From Sphingopyxis sp. QXT-31 (GTDB taxonomy: Bacteria; Pseudomonadota; Alphaproteobacteria; Sphingomonadales; Sphingomonadaceae), in assembly GCF_001984035.1 (NCBI RefSeq), contig NZ_CP019449.1, positions 1,240,001 through 1,304,000 of the forward strand: a stretch of 64,000 nucleotides of DNA, written 5' to 3'. The translations under genes and the position numbers were made by a program. The notes under the pieces are model-generated. The model saw nothing but the letters and a program-made list of their open reading frames with translations, made no database searches and was not told the DNA's origin. Shown in pieces: positions 32,411 to 41,891 of the stretch. Position 1 is the first letter of the stretch; each line of letters opens with the position of its first letter.

Positions 32411-32808
32411 GAGGCGGTCGCTGGCATCTTCAGGAGGAAATGCGGGATGGCCACGAGCATGTGCGAGCCGTCGGCCGCCTCCATATCGTAGCTGCCGATC
32501 ATCGAGCCTTCGGGAGTTGGCAGCGGGCAGCCCGAGACATAGTCGAAGGCACCGCCGGGCTGGATCAGCGGCTGTTCGCCGACGACGCCCTCGCCCTCGA
32601 CCTCGCTGACCTGGCCGTGGCCATCGACGATGCGCCAGTGGCGGTTGATCAGCTGGACCGCGCCGTCGCCATGATTTTCGATGCGCACATGATAGGCCCA
32701 GAACCAGCGCCCCAGCGACGGGTGCGACTGTTCGGGCAGATAGCTGACAGCGACGCGCACCGTGACCGACCCGGTCGTCTCGGCATAAGGGAAGAAGGAG
32801 TCGATCAT
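32407..32808 (-). CDS. apaG: ApaG family protein
   Basis: 133 residues from the ATG at 32808, with AAGGAG about seven bases upstream. FFPYAETTGSVTVRVAVSYL, then RWFWAYHVRIENHGDGAVQL and INRHWRIVDGHGQVSEVEGEGVVGEQP (in parts), and DYVSGCPLPTPEGSMIGSY, are the ApaG (CO2+/Mg2+ efflux-associated, FN3-like) signatures. Biochemical role unsettled in the literature. In an alphaproteobacterial setting it is often next to metZ, as here; it follows metZ by 17 bases and is probably in one transcript with it. Confidence 0.9.
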   Translation of the reverse strand: MIDSFFPYAETTGSVTVRVAVSYLPEQSHPSLGRWFWAYHVRIENHGDGAVQLINRHWRIVDGHGQVSEVEGEGVVGEQPLIQPGGAFDYVSGCPLPTPEGSMIGSYDMEAADGSHMLVAIPHFLLKMPATAS

Positions 32809-32825
32809 CACGGCCGCAAAGTCGC

Positions 32826-34031
32826 CTAAAGCCCGACCTTGGTCAATGCCTGGTCCAGGTCGGCGATCAGGTCGCGCGGGTCCTCGAGCCCGATGTTGAT
32901 CCGCAGCATGCCCTCGACCACGCCCATGTCGGCGCGGGCCTCGGCGCTGACGCTGTAATGAGTGGTCGAGGCGGGGTGGCAGCAGAGGCTGCGCGCGTCG
33001 CCGATATTGTTGCTGATATCGACCAGCTCGAGCGCGTTGAGCATCGCCATCGCCTGCTTGCGATCTTCGAGGATGAAGGAGAAGATCGGACCGCACGCCT
33101 CCATCTGGCTCATTGCCAGATTATGCTGCGGATGGCTGGCGAGACCGGGATGCAGGATTTTCGGCACGCGCTTTTCGACGAACTTGCCCACCGCCAGCGC
33201 ATTTTCGGACTGGCGCTTGGCGCGAAGGTCCAGCGTTTCGAGGCCCTTGAGCACCACCCAAGCGTTGAACGGCGCGAGGTTCGGCCCGGTGTTGCGCTGG
33301 AACGGCAGCAGTATGTCGTTGATGAACTTCTCGGTCCCGCATACCGCGCCGGCGAGCACGCGGCCCTGCCCTTCCATCAGCTTGGTCGCAGAGTAAGCGA
33401 CGACGTCGGCGCCGAAATCCATCGGCCGCTGCAGCACGCTGGTGGCGAAGGCGTTGTCGACAACGCTCGTAATGTCGTGCGCCTTTGCAAGCGCGCAGAC
33501 ATGCTTCATGTCGACGATGTCCATCGTCGGATTGGCGGGGGTTTCGAAGAAGAAGACCTTGGTGTTCGGCTTGATCGCCTTTTCCCAGGCGTCGTTGTCG
33601 CGGCCATCGACCACGGTCGTCTCGATCCCGAAGCGCGGGCAGAGATGGTCGACCAGCCAGCGGCACGACCCAAACGCCGCTTTCGCCGCGACGATATGGT
33701 CGCCCGCCGACAGCTGGCAGAGCAGCGCCGTGGTCATCGCCGCCATGCCCGTCGCCTGCGCGCGGCATGCCTCGGCGCCCTCCATCAGCGCGACGCGCTC
33801 CTCGAGCATGGCCACCGTCGGGTTCTGCAGCCGCGAATAGGTCATGCCCTGCTCGTCGCCGGCAAAGCGCGCCGCGACGGTCTCGGCATCGTCATAGGTA
33901 TAGCCCGAGGTCAGGAAGAGCGCTTCGGACGTCTCGCCATGCTCGCTGCGCCAGGTGCCGCCGCGCACCGCCTGCGTCGCGGGGTGCCAGTTGCGCGTCG
34001 TGTTGCGATCTAAACCCGTGGTCTTCTTCAT
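32826..34031 (-). CDS. metZ: O-succinylhomoserine sulfhydrylase
   Basis: 401 residues. Cys/Met metabolism PLP enzyme: TQAVRGGTWRSEHGETSEALFLTSGYTYD (in parts), YSRLQNPTVAMLEERVALMEGAE, the Asp-lid FFFETPANPTMDI, VVDNAFATSVLQRP, and the PLP-lysine motif YSATKLMEGQGRVLAG. The Ser/Gly pattern fits MetZ rather than MetB or MetC. It converts O-succinylhomoserine and sulfide to homocysteine in methionine synthesis. Minus-strand run leuB-metZ-apaG-lysR. Confidence 0.88.
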   Translation of the reverse strand: MKKTTGLDRNTTRNWHPATQAVRGGTWRSEHGETSEALFLTSGYTYDDAETVAARFAGDEQGMTYSRLQNPTVAMLEERVALMEGAEACRAQATGMAAMTTALLCQLSAGDHIVAAKAAFGSCRWLVDHLCPRFGIETTVVDGRDNDAWEKAIKPNTKVFFFETPANPTMDIVDMKHVCALAKAHDITSVVDNAFATSVLQRPMDFGADVVAYSATKLMEGQGRVLAGAVCGTEKFINDILLPFQRNTGPNLAPFNAWVVLKGLETLDLRAKRQSENALAVGKFVEKRVPKILHPGLASHPQHNLAMSQMEACGPIFSFILEDRKQAMAMLNALELVDISNNIGDARSLCCHPASTTHYSVSAEARADMGVVEGMLRINIGLEDPRDLIADLDQALTKVGL

Positions 34032-34047
34032 CTCGTCTATCCGTACT

Positions 34048-35094
34048 CTAGTTCGTCAGAGCTGCAACGACCGCATCGCCGAGCGCGACCGTGCCCATAT
34101 TACCGCCGAGGTCGGCGCCGCGGCAGCCGTCGGCGAGGACTTTCGCGACCGCCGCCTCGATCCGCGCCGCGCTCGCCTCGTCGCCGCCCGAATGGCGGAG
34201 CAGCATCGCGAGCGACAGGATCATCGCCAGCGGATTGGCGACGCCCTCGCCCGCGATATCGGGCGCGCTGCCATGGATCGGCTCGTAGAGGCCGCGGCGG
34301 CCTTCGCCAAGCGAGGCCGAGGCGAGCAGACCGATCGAGCCGACGCACATCGACGCCTGGTCGGAAAGGATGTCGCCGAAGAGGTTGCCGGTGACCACGA
34401 CGTCGAACTGGCCGGGATTGCGCACCAGCTGCATCGCGGCATTGTCGACATACATGTGGCTGAGTTCGACGTCGGGATAGTCGGCCGCGACCTCGATCAC
34501 GACATCGCGCCACAGCTGCGAGGTTTCAAGCACATTGGCCTTGTCGACCGAGCAAAGCTTGCCGCGGCGGCCTTGTGCAGCCTTGAACGCAACATGCGCG
34601 ATGCGGCGCACCTCGCTTTCGCTGTACGACATGATGTCATAGCCCTCGCGCTCGCCGCTCGCGGTGGTGCGCGTGCCCTTTTCGCCGAAATAGACGTCGC
34701 CGTTGAGTTCGCGGACGATCAGCAGATCGATCGCCGAGGCGACCTCGGGACGGAGGGCCGAGCTGTTTTCGAGCCCGGCGAACAGCTTGGCGGGGCGCAG
34801 ATTGGCGAAGAGCCCGAGTTCGGAGCGCAGTCCGAGAATCGCCTGTTCGGGGCGCAGGTTACGCTCGACATTGTCGAAACGAGGGTCGCCGACCGCGCCG
34901 AACAGCAGCGCATCGGCGGCTTTCGCCTTGGCGAGCGTTTCTGCCGGGAGCGGGTGGCCGGTGGCTTCATAGGCCGCGCCGCCGACGAGCGCGCGGTCGA
35001 GCGTGACCGGAAGCGCAAGCGCGGCGAGGACCTTCTCCGCCTCCGCCATGATCTCCGGGCCGATACCGTCGCCAGCCAACAGCAGGATATTCAA
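34048..35094 (-). CDS. leuB: 3-isopropylmalate dehydrogenase
   Basis: 348 residues from a TTG start (AAAGGG seven bases upstream); no ATG lies close by. [20 protein letters not shown], then [67 protein letters not shown], the catalytic Tyr/Lys/Asp set within [25 protein letters not shown], and the NAD site [12 protein letters not shown]. Oxidative decarboxylation in leucine synthesis, cytosolic homodimer. 17 bases before metZ. Confidence 0.92.
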   Translation of the reverse strand: MNILLLAGDGIGPEIMAEAEKVLAALALPVTLDRALVGGAAYEATGHPLPAETLAKAKAADALLFGAVGDPRFDNVERNLRPEQAILGLRSELGLFANLRPAKLFAGLENSSALRPEVASAIDLLIVRELNGDVYFGEKGTRTTASGEREGYDIMSYSESEVRRIAHVAFKAAQGRRGKLCSVDKANVLETSQLWRDVVIEVAADYPDVELSHMYVDNAAMQLVRNPGQFDVVVTGNLFGDILSDQASMCVGSIGLLASASLGEGRRGLYEPIHGSAPDIAGEGVANPLAMILSLAMLLRHSGGDEASAARIEAAVAKVLADGCRGADLGGNMGTVALGDAVVAALTN

Positions 35095-35142
35095 TGCGTC
35101 GCCCTTTCGTGTCTCGCGAGCCGCTTAGACAGCGAAGGGCCG

Positions 35143-35880
35143 CTACGCAACCGCCCTGCCCAGCCGATCGATCAGCCGCGAACGGACTTCGAGCAGTTCG
35201 CGGTTGCGCCCCTCGAGCAGGTCGCGATCGAGGAAATGGCCGGTGATCGCCAGCCCGTCGAGCACATCGCCCATCGTCGCGGCGGGTCCGGCGCCGCGCA
35301 GGAAGGTCGGCAGGCGCAGCAGTCGCGCCTCATAACCACCCGCCGCGGCGACGCTCACCGCCCCGCCCGACTTCGGACTGACGAACGCCAGATGATCGCG
35401 CGATCCCGTCGCCACGCATTCGTCGAGGTCGAGCCCGAACCCCAGTTCGGCGAGCAGCAGGAGCTCGTAGCGCGCCAGCGCCGCCGCCCATTGCCGCGCC
35501 GACGGTGCCACCCCGATCGCATCGAGCAGCCCCGACAGCGCTTCATATAGTGCCGGATAGCGCTGGCTCTCGGGCAGGACCGCGGCGGTCACGCTGGTCA
35601 CCCAGTTGATCGCCGCCGAGGCCAAGGGCTCGGCAAGCAACGGAGCGCGGCTTGCCAGCAACTCCGCCGTCGCCCCCGCGAGCTGTTCCTCGGTCCGCGC
35701 GCGCAGTTCGAGCGCCACCAGATTGCCCGGCATCAATATCGGCCGCAGCCGCCGCGACCGCCCGCCGCGCACATAGCCCGCAACCAGCCCCGCCTCGCGG
35801 GTCAGTGCGCGCACGATCGCGCCATGCTCGCCATGCGCGCGCACCGCACAGACGATCGCTTCGGCGCTCAGGCTGGCCAA
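35143..35880 (-). CDS. recO: DNA repair protein RecO
   Basis: 245 residues from a TTG at 35880 that overlaps the end of the upstream thioesterase gene by 13 bases. [20 protein letters not shown] then [36 protein letters not shown] is the OB-fold of RecO. The helical C-terminal part contains [23 protein letters not shown], where family members often have a zinc Cys set; only one Cys is present here. It loads RecA with RecR in recombination repair. The frame is open 23 codons further up, so the start is uncertain. Confidence 0.82.
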   Translation of the reverse strand: MASLSAEAIVCAVRAHGEHGAIVRALTREAGLVAGYVRGGRSRRLRPILMPGNLVALELRARTEEQLAGATAELLASRAPLLAEPLASAAINWVTSVTAAVLPESQRYPALYEALSGLLDAIGVAPSARQWAAALARYELLLLAELGFGLDLDECVATGSRDHLAFVSPKSGGAVSVAAAGGYEARLLRLPTFLRGAGPAATMGDVLDGLAITGHFLDRDLLEGRNRELLEVRSRLIDRLGRAVA

Positions 35881-36260
35881 AGCACCAGCTGCGTCTGCGT
35901 CACCAGCGCGACATCGGCGCCCTCCTCGGTCCGGATGCGCGTCTGCCACACCGACACGCGCGTGCCGATCTTGACCGGCGTCGCTTCGCCAACCAGCACC
36001 GACCCGACCGGCCCGCCGCCGAGGAAATTGGTCTTGCTCTCGATCGTCGTCGTGCCGCTGGCCCCTTCGGGCAGCGTCAGATACGCCCCCACCGCGCCAA
36101 GACAGTCGGCAAAAGCCATGATCGCGCCGCCATGGACAATGTTCCCCGCAGTGCAGATTTCCGCGCGCACCGTCAGTTTTCCGGCAACGCGCTCCTTCGT
36201 CCCTTCGTGGATCGTCACCCCCAAAGTGCCCGCCAGCGGCATCATTGACCCGAAATCCAT
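35868..36260 (-). CDS. PaaI-type hotdog-fold thioesterase
   Basis: 130 residues from the ATG at 36260 with AGGAG nine bases upstream; an ATG 13 codons earlier overlaps the uvrC end. [30 protein letters not shown] is the HGG-x-x-x-x-x-A-D hotdog motif, followed by [29 protein letters not shown]. Acyl-CoA thioesterase of unknown substrate. It sits between uvrC and recO in a same-strand run with minimal gaps. Confidence 0.82.
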   Translation of the reverse strand: MDFGSMMPLAGTLGVTIHEGTKERVAGKLTVRAEICTAGNIVHGGAIMAFADCLGAVGAYLTLPEGASGTTTIESKTNFLGGGPVGSVLVGEATPVKIGTRVSVWQTRIRTEEGADVALVTQTQLVLWPA

Positions 36261-36273
36261 CGTCCCGCTCTCC

Positions 36274-38208
36274 TCACCGTCCCGCATGGTAGAAATCATG
36301 CACCGCCTGCGCCACCGCCGCGCTCACCCCCGGCGCCTTCTGCAAGTCCTCGAGGCTCGCCCCGCGCACCGCGCGCGCGGTGCCGAAATGCATCAGCAGC
36401 GCTTTCTTACGCGACGGGCCGATGCCCGGCACCTCGTCGAGCGGCGAGCTTCCCATTGCCTTGGCGCGCTTCTGGCGGTGCGCGCCGATGGCGAAGCGGT
36501 GCGCCTCGTCGCGGAGCCGCTGGATGTAGAACAACACGGCGTTGTTCGGCGGCAGCGTGAATTCGCGGCCGTCGGGGTGGTAGAAGGTCTCGCGCCCGGC
36601 GTTGCGGTCAGGGCCCTTGGCGACGCCGACGAAGGTCAGGTCGTCGATCCCCAGTTCGGCGAACACGCCGGCGACCGCCGACACCTGCCCCTTGCCGCCG
36701 TCGATCAGCACCAGATCGGGCCATTCGCCCTTGGTCCGCTCGGGATCCTCCTCGATCGCGCGGGCGAAGCGACGCTGGAACACCTCCCGCATCATCGCGA
36801 AGTCGTCGCCCGGCTGGGTTTCGCTGCGCTTGATGTTGAACTTGCGATAGGCGCCCTTGATCCAGCCGTCGGGTCCAGCGACGACCATTGCGCCGAGCGC
36901 GTTGGTGCCCTGGATATGACTGTTGTCGTAGATTTCGATGCGCTGCGGCGGGTTGTCGAGGTCGAACAGGTCGGCGAGTTCGCGACCGAGCTTCGCTTGG
37001 CTGCTGCTCTCGGCGAGGCGGCGGTCGAGTTCCTCGCCGGCGTTGCGCACCGCCTGTTCGAGCAGGCGGCGGCGGTTGCCGCGCTGCGGCACGCTGATCT
37101 CGATCTTCCGCTCGGCGACCGCACCCAGGGCTTCGGCGAGCAGGGAGCATTCGGCGGGCTCGCGGTCGACGAGGATGGTTTTCGGGGGCGGCACGCCTTC
37201 GTAGAATTGCATCAGGAAGCTCGCCATCACTTCTTCTTCGGGCACCCCCGACACATGCGCCGGAAAGAAGCTGCGGTGCCCCCAATTCTGCCCGCCGCGG
37301 ATGAAGAAGCCCGCGATGCAGAGCTGGCCGCCCTTCGCGGCGAGCGCGAAGACGTCGGCGTCGCCGAGGCCGTCGGCGTGCACCGACTGGCTGCCCTGAA
37401 TGAAGGTCAGCGACTTCAGCCGGTCGCGCAGCACCGCGGCCTGCTCGTAATCCATCGCCTCGGCGGCCTTGGTCATCGCGGCGCCGAGCCGCTTCTGCAC
37501 CCCGGTCGAACGGCCTTCGAGAAAGTCCTGCGCATCGCCGACGAGCGCCGCATAATCCTCCTTCGAGATGCGTTCGACGCACGGGGCGCTGCAGCGCTTG
37601 ATCTGGTAGAGCAGGCACGGCCGCGAGCGGTTGGCGAAGAAGCTGTCGGTGCAGCTCCTGAGCAGGAAGGTCTTTTGCAGCGCGTTGAGCGTGCGTGTCA
37701 CCGATCCGGCGCTGGCGAAGGGGCCGTAATAGCGGCCCTTGGCGCGGCGCGCGCCGCGGTGCTTCTGGACCCGCGGAAAGTCGTGATCCATCCGGAGCAG
37801 GATGAAGGGAAAGCTTTTGTCGTCGCGCAGCAGGACGTTGTACGGCGGGCGGTAGCGCTTGATCAGCTGCGCCTCGAGCAGCAGCGCCTCGGCCTCGCTC
37901 GTGGTGGTGACGATCTCCATCGCCCGCGTCTGCGACACCATGCGCTGCAGCCGCTGCGGCAGGCGGGCCACCTGGGTATAGTTGGTAACGCGGTTCTTGA
38001 GCGCGCGCGCCTTGCCCACATACAGCACGTCGCCGCGGGCATCGAGCATGCGGTAGACGCCGGGGCGCGTCGGGAGCTTCTTGACGACGTTGCGGATCGC
38101 CTCTGCACCGCGTTCGAGATCGGGCTTGTCGCCCTCCTCGCCGCTGCCGCGGACTACGTAAGTCGCTTTCTCTTCGTTGAATCGTTCGGGGGCGTTCGGG
38201 CGGACCAT
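36274..38208 (-). CDS. uvrC: Excinuclease ABC subunit C
   Basis: 644 residues from the ATG at 38208 (MVRPNAPERFNEEKATYVV). GIY-YIG endonuclease domain: KKLPTRPGVYRMLDARGDVLYVGKARALKNRVTNY (in parts). Cys-containing middle region CLLYQIKRCSAPCVERISKEDY, the UvrB-binding UVR motif near AMDYEQAAVLRDRLKSL, the RNase H-like second nuclease with PQRIEIYDNSHIQGTNALGAMVV and VLIDGGKGQ, and C-terminal helix-hairpin-helix motifs (DEVPGIGPSRKKALLMHFG). Nucleotide excision repair incision subunit. No clear ribosome site at this start. Confidence 0.93.
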   Translation of the reverse strand: MVRPNAPERFNEEKATYVVRGSGEEGDKPDLERGAEAIRNVVKKLPTRPGVYRMLDARGDVLYVGKARALKNRVTNYTQVARLPQRLQRMVSQTRAMEIVTTTSEAEALLLEAQLIKRYRPPYNVLLRDDKSFPFILLRMDHDFPRVQKHRGARRAKGRYYGPFASAGSVTRTLNALQKTFLLRSCTDSFFANRSRPCLLYQIKRCSAPCVERISKEDYAALVGDAQDFLEGRSTGVQKRLGAAMTKAAEAMDYEQAAVLRDRLKSLTFIQGSQSVHADGLGDADVFALAAKGGQLCIAGFFIRGGQNWGHRSFFPAHVSGVPEEEVMASFLMQFYEGVPPPKTILVDREPAECSLLAEALGAVAERKIEISVPQRGNRRRLLEQAVRNAGEELDRRLAESSSQAKLGRELADLFDLDNPPQRIEIYDNSHIQGTNALGAMVVAGPDGWIKGAYRKFNIKRSETQPGDDFAMMREVFQRRFARAIEEDPERTKGEWPDLVLIDGGKGQVSAVAGVFAELGIDDLTFVGVAKGPDRNAGRETFYHPDGREFTLPPNNAVLFYIQRLRDEAHRFAIGAHRQKRAKAMGSSPLDEVPGIGPSRKKALLMHFGTARAVRGASLEDLQKAPGVSAAVAQAVHDFYHAGR

Positions 38209-38280
38209 GATTTTGCATGTAGGCGAGGACGATGTCAGCCGCCATAGTGCGGCGGGTAAAACCACCATGGGAGGGGTCGC

Positions 38281-39000
38281 ATGGATATTCGTGGCAAGAC
38301 GGCACTGGTTACCGGCGGCAGCGACGGGATCGGCCGGGAGATTGCGCTGCAACTGCAGGGGCTGGGCGCCGATGTGATCGTCACCGGGCGCTCGCCGGAG
38401 AAATTGCAGGCGATGGCTGCACTGGGGTTCGGGACGATCGTCGGCGATCTGTCGGGACCCGCTGGGATCGACGCGGTGGTCGAGGGCGTCGCGGGCAAGC
38501 CGCTGGCGCTGCTGGTCAACAATGCTGGGGTCGGCAGCGATTATGAGCTGGACGATGTGTCTTCGCTGGCGAGTGCGGCGGCATGCATCGACACCAATTT
38601 TTGTGCGCCGATCGCCGTGATCACCCGGTTGCTACCGCAGCTCAAGGCCCAAGGCGATGCAATGATCGTCAACGTCACCTCGGGGCTGGCGATCGCGCCG
38701 CGGGCCGGGGGGCCGATCTATTGCGCCACGAAGGCGGCGCTGCGCAGCTACACCCAGGCTATCCGCTACCAGCTGAAGGACAGCGGGGTGAAGGTGATGG
38801 AGGCGCTGCCGCCGCTGGTGGCGACAAACATGACCGCGGGGCGCGGCGGCAAGATGATGAGCGCGGCCGACTGCGCCGCGGAAATCGTCGCCGGGATCAA
38901 GGCGAACCGCGCCGAGGTGGCGGTCGGGCAGACCAAGATCTTGCGGCTGGTCCACAGCATCTCGCCGGCGCTCGCCCGGCGGATCATGATCAAATATTGA
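38281..39000 (+). CDS. Short-chain dehydrogenase/reductase (DltE-like)
   Basis: 239 residues with GGGAGGGG before the ATG. Rossmann motif LVTGGSDGIGREIALQL (TGxxxGIG), NNAG near residue 81, Ser in VNVTSGLAIAP, and the catalytic Tyr/Lys pair YCATK. The C-terminal region (MEALPPLVATNMTAGRGGKM) is like the DltE/YgfF branch. NAD(P)-dependent oxidoreductase of unknown substrate. Followed after 13 bases by a GST gene, likely the same transcript. Divergent from uvrC. Confidence 0.85.
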   Translation: MDIRGKTALVTGGSDGIGREIALQLQGLGADVIVTGRSPEKLQAMAALGFGTIVGDLSGPAGIDAVVEGVAGKPLALLVNNAGVGSDYELDDVSSLASAAACIDTNFCAPIAVITRLLPQLKAQGDAMIVNVTSGLAIAPRAGGPIYCATKAALRSYTQAIRYQLKDSGVKVMEALPPLVATNMTAGRGGKMMSAADCAAEIVAGIKANRAEVAVGQTKILRLVHSISPALARRIMIKY

Positions 39001-39013
39001 GGGAAAGCCGAGG

Positions 39014-39655
39014 ATGATCATCGTTTACGGCGAGGGCCGCGGGTTCCGGGTGCTGTGGCTGATGGAGGAGATGGGGCTGGCCTACCGGATGCGGCCGGTC
39101 GATCTGCTGGGCGGGATCGAGAAGGACACCGAGTTTCTGGCGGTCAATCCCGCCGGGTTCATTCCGGCAATCGTCGACGGCGAGACGGTGATGGTCGAGT
39201 CGATCGCCATCCTGCAGTATTTGCTCGCCCGACATGGGCCGGGCCCTTTGGCACTGGGGCCGGAGGACCCGCATTTTCCGGCCTATCTGCAATTCCTGCA
39301 TATGGGCGAAGCGGGACTGGCGGGGCCGGTCAATGCGATCGTCGCGACCGATATCCTGGCGCCGGAGGACGACAAGGCGAACTGGACCGTGGGCTGGGCC
39401 CGGAGCATTTTCGAGAGCCGGCTGGGCCTCGTCAGCCGCCAGTTGGCGAAGACGCCTTATGTCGCCGGGGACAGCTTCACCGCGGCCGATATTTCGGTGA
39501 CCTATGCGCTGCAATTTGCGCAGCGGACGATCGGTTATGCGCTCGGCGAGACCGAACTCGCCTATATCGCCCGGACCACCAGCCGCCCGGCCTATGGTCG
39601 CGCGATGGACGCTTGTCCGGCGACCAAGGCCTGGGTGGCGAGCCTAAACCTTTAG
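39014..39655 (+). CDS. Glutathione S-transferase family protein
   Basis: 213 residues. The thioredoxin-fold half begins MIIVYGEGRGFRVLWLMEEMGLAYRM, has NPAGFIPAIVDGETVMVESIAILQYLLARHG (cis-Pro and the E-S glutathione site), and the helical half has YVAGDSFTAADISVTYALQFA (N-capping box TAADI). Length and motifs fit cytosolic GSTs; substrate unknown. Its TAG stop overlaps the opposite-strand TAA of atpF (bases TTAG at 39652-39655), so the two operons end tail to tail on shared bases. Confidence 0.85.
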   Translation: MIIVYGEGRGFRVLWLMEEMGLAYRMRPVDLLGGIEKDTEFLAVNPAGFIPAIVDGETVMVESIAILQYLLARHGPGPLALGPEDPHFPAYLQFLHMGEAGLAGPVNAIVATDILAPEDDKANWTVGWARSIFESRLGLVSRQLAKTPYVAGDSFTAADISVTYALQFAQRTIGYALGETELAYIARTTSRPAYGRAMDACPATKAWVASLNL

Positions 39656-40194
39656 CCTTTCGCGACGCCGGCGATCGCCTGATCGACGAGCGCCTTGTCG
39701 GCAGCCGCGTCGTGCTTGTCGGCGATCAGCCGCGCGGCGGCCTCGGTCGCGGCCTTGGCGGCGGCGGCGCGGACTTCGCTGAGTGCAGTGGCTTCGGCTG
39801 CGGCGATACGGTCCTCGGCCATCTGCTTGCGGCGCGCGATCAGCGCGGTGGCGTCGGCCTTGGCCTTGGCGACGAGCGCCTCGGCCTCGGCATCGGCGCG
39901 GGCGCGCATCTCGTCGGCTTCCTTCGCCGCGTCGGCGAGCTTCGCCTCATATTCGGCCTTCAGCGATTCGGCATCGAGCCGCAGCGCTTCGGCTTCCTTG
40001 AGCTGCTTCGAAATCTCGGCAATCTTGTTGTCGAGCATGCCGGTGATGGCCGCCGGCACCTTCTTCCAGATCAGGATGCCGATGAAGACGAGCATCGCGA
40101 GCGACACATAGACGGTCGCGTCCATGCCGAACGCCTTGGGCGTGGCGTGCGCTTCGCCGGCGGCTTCCGCCATGAGGATCACGAAATTAGCCAT
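39652..40194 (-). CDS. atpF: F0F1 ATP synthase subunit b
   Basis: 180 residues. A short periplasmic N-terminus with AHATPKAFGMDATVYVSLAMLVFIGILIWKKVP (in parts) contains the single membrane helix. The rest is an Ala/Glu/Lys-rich coiled coil (LKEAEALRLDAESLKAEYEAKLADAAKEADEM, in parts) ending near KHDAAADKALVDQAIAGVAKG. Peripheral stalk of ATP synthase, paired with b'. Overlaps the b' gene by eight bases. Last gene of the F0 operon. Confidence 0.88.
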   Translation of the reverse strand: MANFVILMAEAAGEAHATPKAFGMDATVYVSLAMLVFIGILIWKKVPAAITGMLDNKIAEISKQLKEAEALRLDAESLKAEYEAKLADAAKEADEMRARADAEAEALVAKAKADATALIARRKQMAEDRIAAAEATALSEVRAAAAKAATEAAARLIADKHDAAADKALVDQAIAGVAKG

Positions 40195-40687
40195 GGAGCA
40201 CCGCCTTCACCGCCGATTTGGCGTCCGCTGCCGCGACCTTCACGCCCGACAGCTTGGCGACCAGCTCGCTGGCGGCTTCGGCCGCGACCGATTCGATCTC
40301 CGCCATCGCCGACGAGCGCGCCGCCGAAACATCGGCTTCGGCCGCAGCCAGCTTTTCGCCGAGCTCGGCATCGACCTTGGCGAGGCGCTTTTCGGCGTCC
40401 TTCGCGGCCTTGTCCTTGGCGTCGGCGACCGCCTTTTGCGCAGCGGCGCGGCTGGCGTCGCCCTGCTGGCGATAGCTTTCGTCGAGCGTATCGGCGGCGG
40501 CATGCGCCGCCTTCGCCGCCGCCAGATCGTCGGCAACCTTGCGGTCGCGCGCGTCCACCGTCGCTTCGATCTTGGGCAGCATGCCGCGGCCGATCACGAC
40601 ATAAATGCCGGCGAACACGACCAGCAGCCAGAAGAGCTGCGAGGCAAGATACCAATTGTCAGCGGTGAGCTGGGCTATCTGGGGCAT
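40187..40687 (-). CDS. atpF': F0F1 ATP synthase subunit b'
   Basis: 166 residues. MPQIAQLTADNWYLASQLFW then LLVVFAGIYVVIGRGMLPKI is the b' type membrane anchor (TxxxWxxQLFWL), followed by an Ala/Lys/Glu-rich coiled coil. Placed directly after subunit c, the usual b' position in alphaproteobacteria, and before b. Called atpG or atpF2 in some annotations. Forms the b/b' heterodimeric stalk. Confidence 0.88.
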   Translation of the reverse strand: MPQIAQLTADNWYLASQLFWLLVVFAGIYVVIGRGMLPKIEATVDARDRKVADDLAAAKAAHAAADTLDESYRQQGDASRAAAQKAVADAKDKAAKDAEKRLAKVDAELGEKLAAAEADVSAARSSAMAEIESVAAEAASELVAKLSGVKVAAADAKSAVKAVLHG

Positions 40688-40767
40688 GGAAGGCGGACCT
40701 TGAAAACTTGGAAAACCTGCAGCGAAGCCGATCCCGCCGGGACCGGCCTCGCCAAATCATCGTCGGA

Positions 40768-40995
40768 TCAGACGACGAAGAGCAGGATCATCGCAACGAC
40801 GAACGCCAGCAGGCCGAGAAGTTCGGCTGCGGCGAAGCCGATGAACAGGCGGCCCTGCTGGCCGTCGGCGGCGGCGGGGTTGCGCAGCGCGCTTTCGAGG
40901 AAGCTGCCGAACACATTACCCACGCCGATGGCGGCCATGCCGGCACCGATGGCGGCGAGACCTGCACCGATCAGCTTTGCTGCTTCTGCTTCCAT
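40768..40995 (-). CDS. atpE: F0F1 ATP synthase subunit c
   Basis: 75 residues from the ATG at 40995, which has AAGGAG about eight bases before it; an ATG two codons earlier sits too close to that site. Two-helix hairpin: AAKLIGAGLAAIGAGMAAIGVGN, the polar loop ESALRNPAAADGQ, and FIGFAAAELLGLLAFVVAMILLF with the proton-carrying Glu in AELLGL. The Glu and the Gly-rich helix one are those expected for an H+-dependent ring. Confidence 0.93.
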   Translation of the reverse strand: MEAEAAKLIGAGLAAIGAGMAAIGVGNVFGSFLESALRNPAAADGQQGRLFIGFAAAELLGLLAFVVAMILLFVV

Positions 40996-41037
40996 TGTCA
41001 TAACTCCTTGGTGGTATCGTTTGAAAATAAACGGAAC

Positions 41038-41823
41038 TTAGTGAAGATTGACCGCGTCGTTGATGTACAGCGAGGTCAACAGGGCGAAAACATAGGCCTG
41101 GATGCCGGCGACGAGCAGCTCGAGCGCGCTGATGCCGATCATCAGGGTGAAGCTGAGCAGCGACACGACCGAGCCGATGATGGCGTTCTCGGCATTGAAG
41201 CCGTTGATTACGAAGCCCGACAGCACTTTCAGGAGCACGTGACCCGCGGTCATCGCGACGAAGAGCCGCAGCCCGAGGCTGAACGGACGGATCATGAACG
41301 AGATGAACTCGATCACCGCGATGAAGGGGATCATCGGCAGCGGCGTGCCGTGCGGCACGAAGAGCGAGAAGAAGTGGAGTCCGTGGCGCCAGAAGCCGAC
41401 GACGAGCACGATCGAGAAGGAAAGCAGCGCGAGCACGCCGGTGATCGCGATGTGGCTGGTCACGGTGAAGGGATGGAGCCCCAGCACGCCCAGCGGCAAC
41501 ATGCCGAGCAGGTTGCAGAAGAGGATGAACATGAAGAGCGAGAAGACATAGGGCGTATATTTGCGGCCTTCGGTGCCGATATTCGCCATCATCATGTTCG
41601 AGATGAAGCCGGTGAAGCCCTCGACCGCAGCCTGCCAGCGGCCGGGGACGAGCTGGCGGCGCATGCCGCCCCACATGAAGAGACCGAGGACGACCGCCGC
41701 GATCACCATCCACAGCGCGCTGTTGGTGAACAACACTTCGTGCCCGCCGAGGTTGAAACCGCCGCCGAGCGGGGTCACCTCGAACTGGTGCATCGGGTCG
41801 ATCTTGCCGGATTCCGCCGCCAC
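41038..41823 (-). CDS. atpB: F0F1 ATP synthase subunit a
   Basis: 261 residues. MHQFEVTPLGGGFNLGGHEVLFTNSALWMVIAAVVLG (in parts), FTGFISNMMMANIGTEGRKYTPYVFSLFMFILFCNLLGMLP (in parts), and the essential Arg region FSLGLRLFVAMTAGHVLLKVL (in part) before the last helices ending FALLTSLYINDAVNLH. Proton half-channel subunit at the cytoplasmic membrane. The start may be a few codons further in (MHQFEVT). Confidence 0.92.
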   Translation of the reverse strand: MAAESGKIDPMHQFEVTPLGGGFNLGGHEVLFTNSALWMVIAAVVLGLFMWGGMRRQLVPGRWQAAVEGFTGFISNMMMANIGTEGRKYTPYVFSLFMFILFCNLLGMLPLGVLGLHPFTVTSHIAITGVLALLSFSIVLVVGFWRHGLHFFSLFVPHGTPLPMIPFIAVIEFISFMIRPFSLGLRLFVAMTAGHVLLKVLSGFVINGFNAENAIIGSVVSLLSFTLMIGISALELLVAGIQAYVFALLTSLYINDAVNLH

Positions 41824-41891
41824 TCTTCACTCCACGCGCATTGCGGGGCGGCGCATCGGGCCGTCCCGCGAAGAATATCGTTACTGCCCAG

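Noticed and set aside
36608..38305. A 565-codon frame overlapping uvrC on the same strand in another phase, and an 807-codon frame on the plus strand (35824-38247)
   Set aside because: Both cover uvrC, whose product has complete GIY-YIG, UVR and HhH motifs. The alternatives are low-complexity Arg/Ala/His translations.
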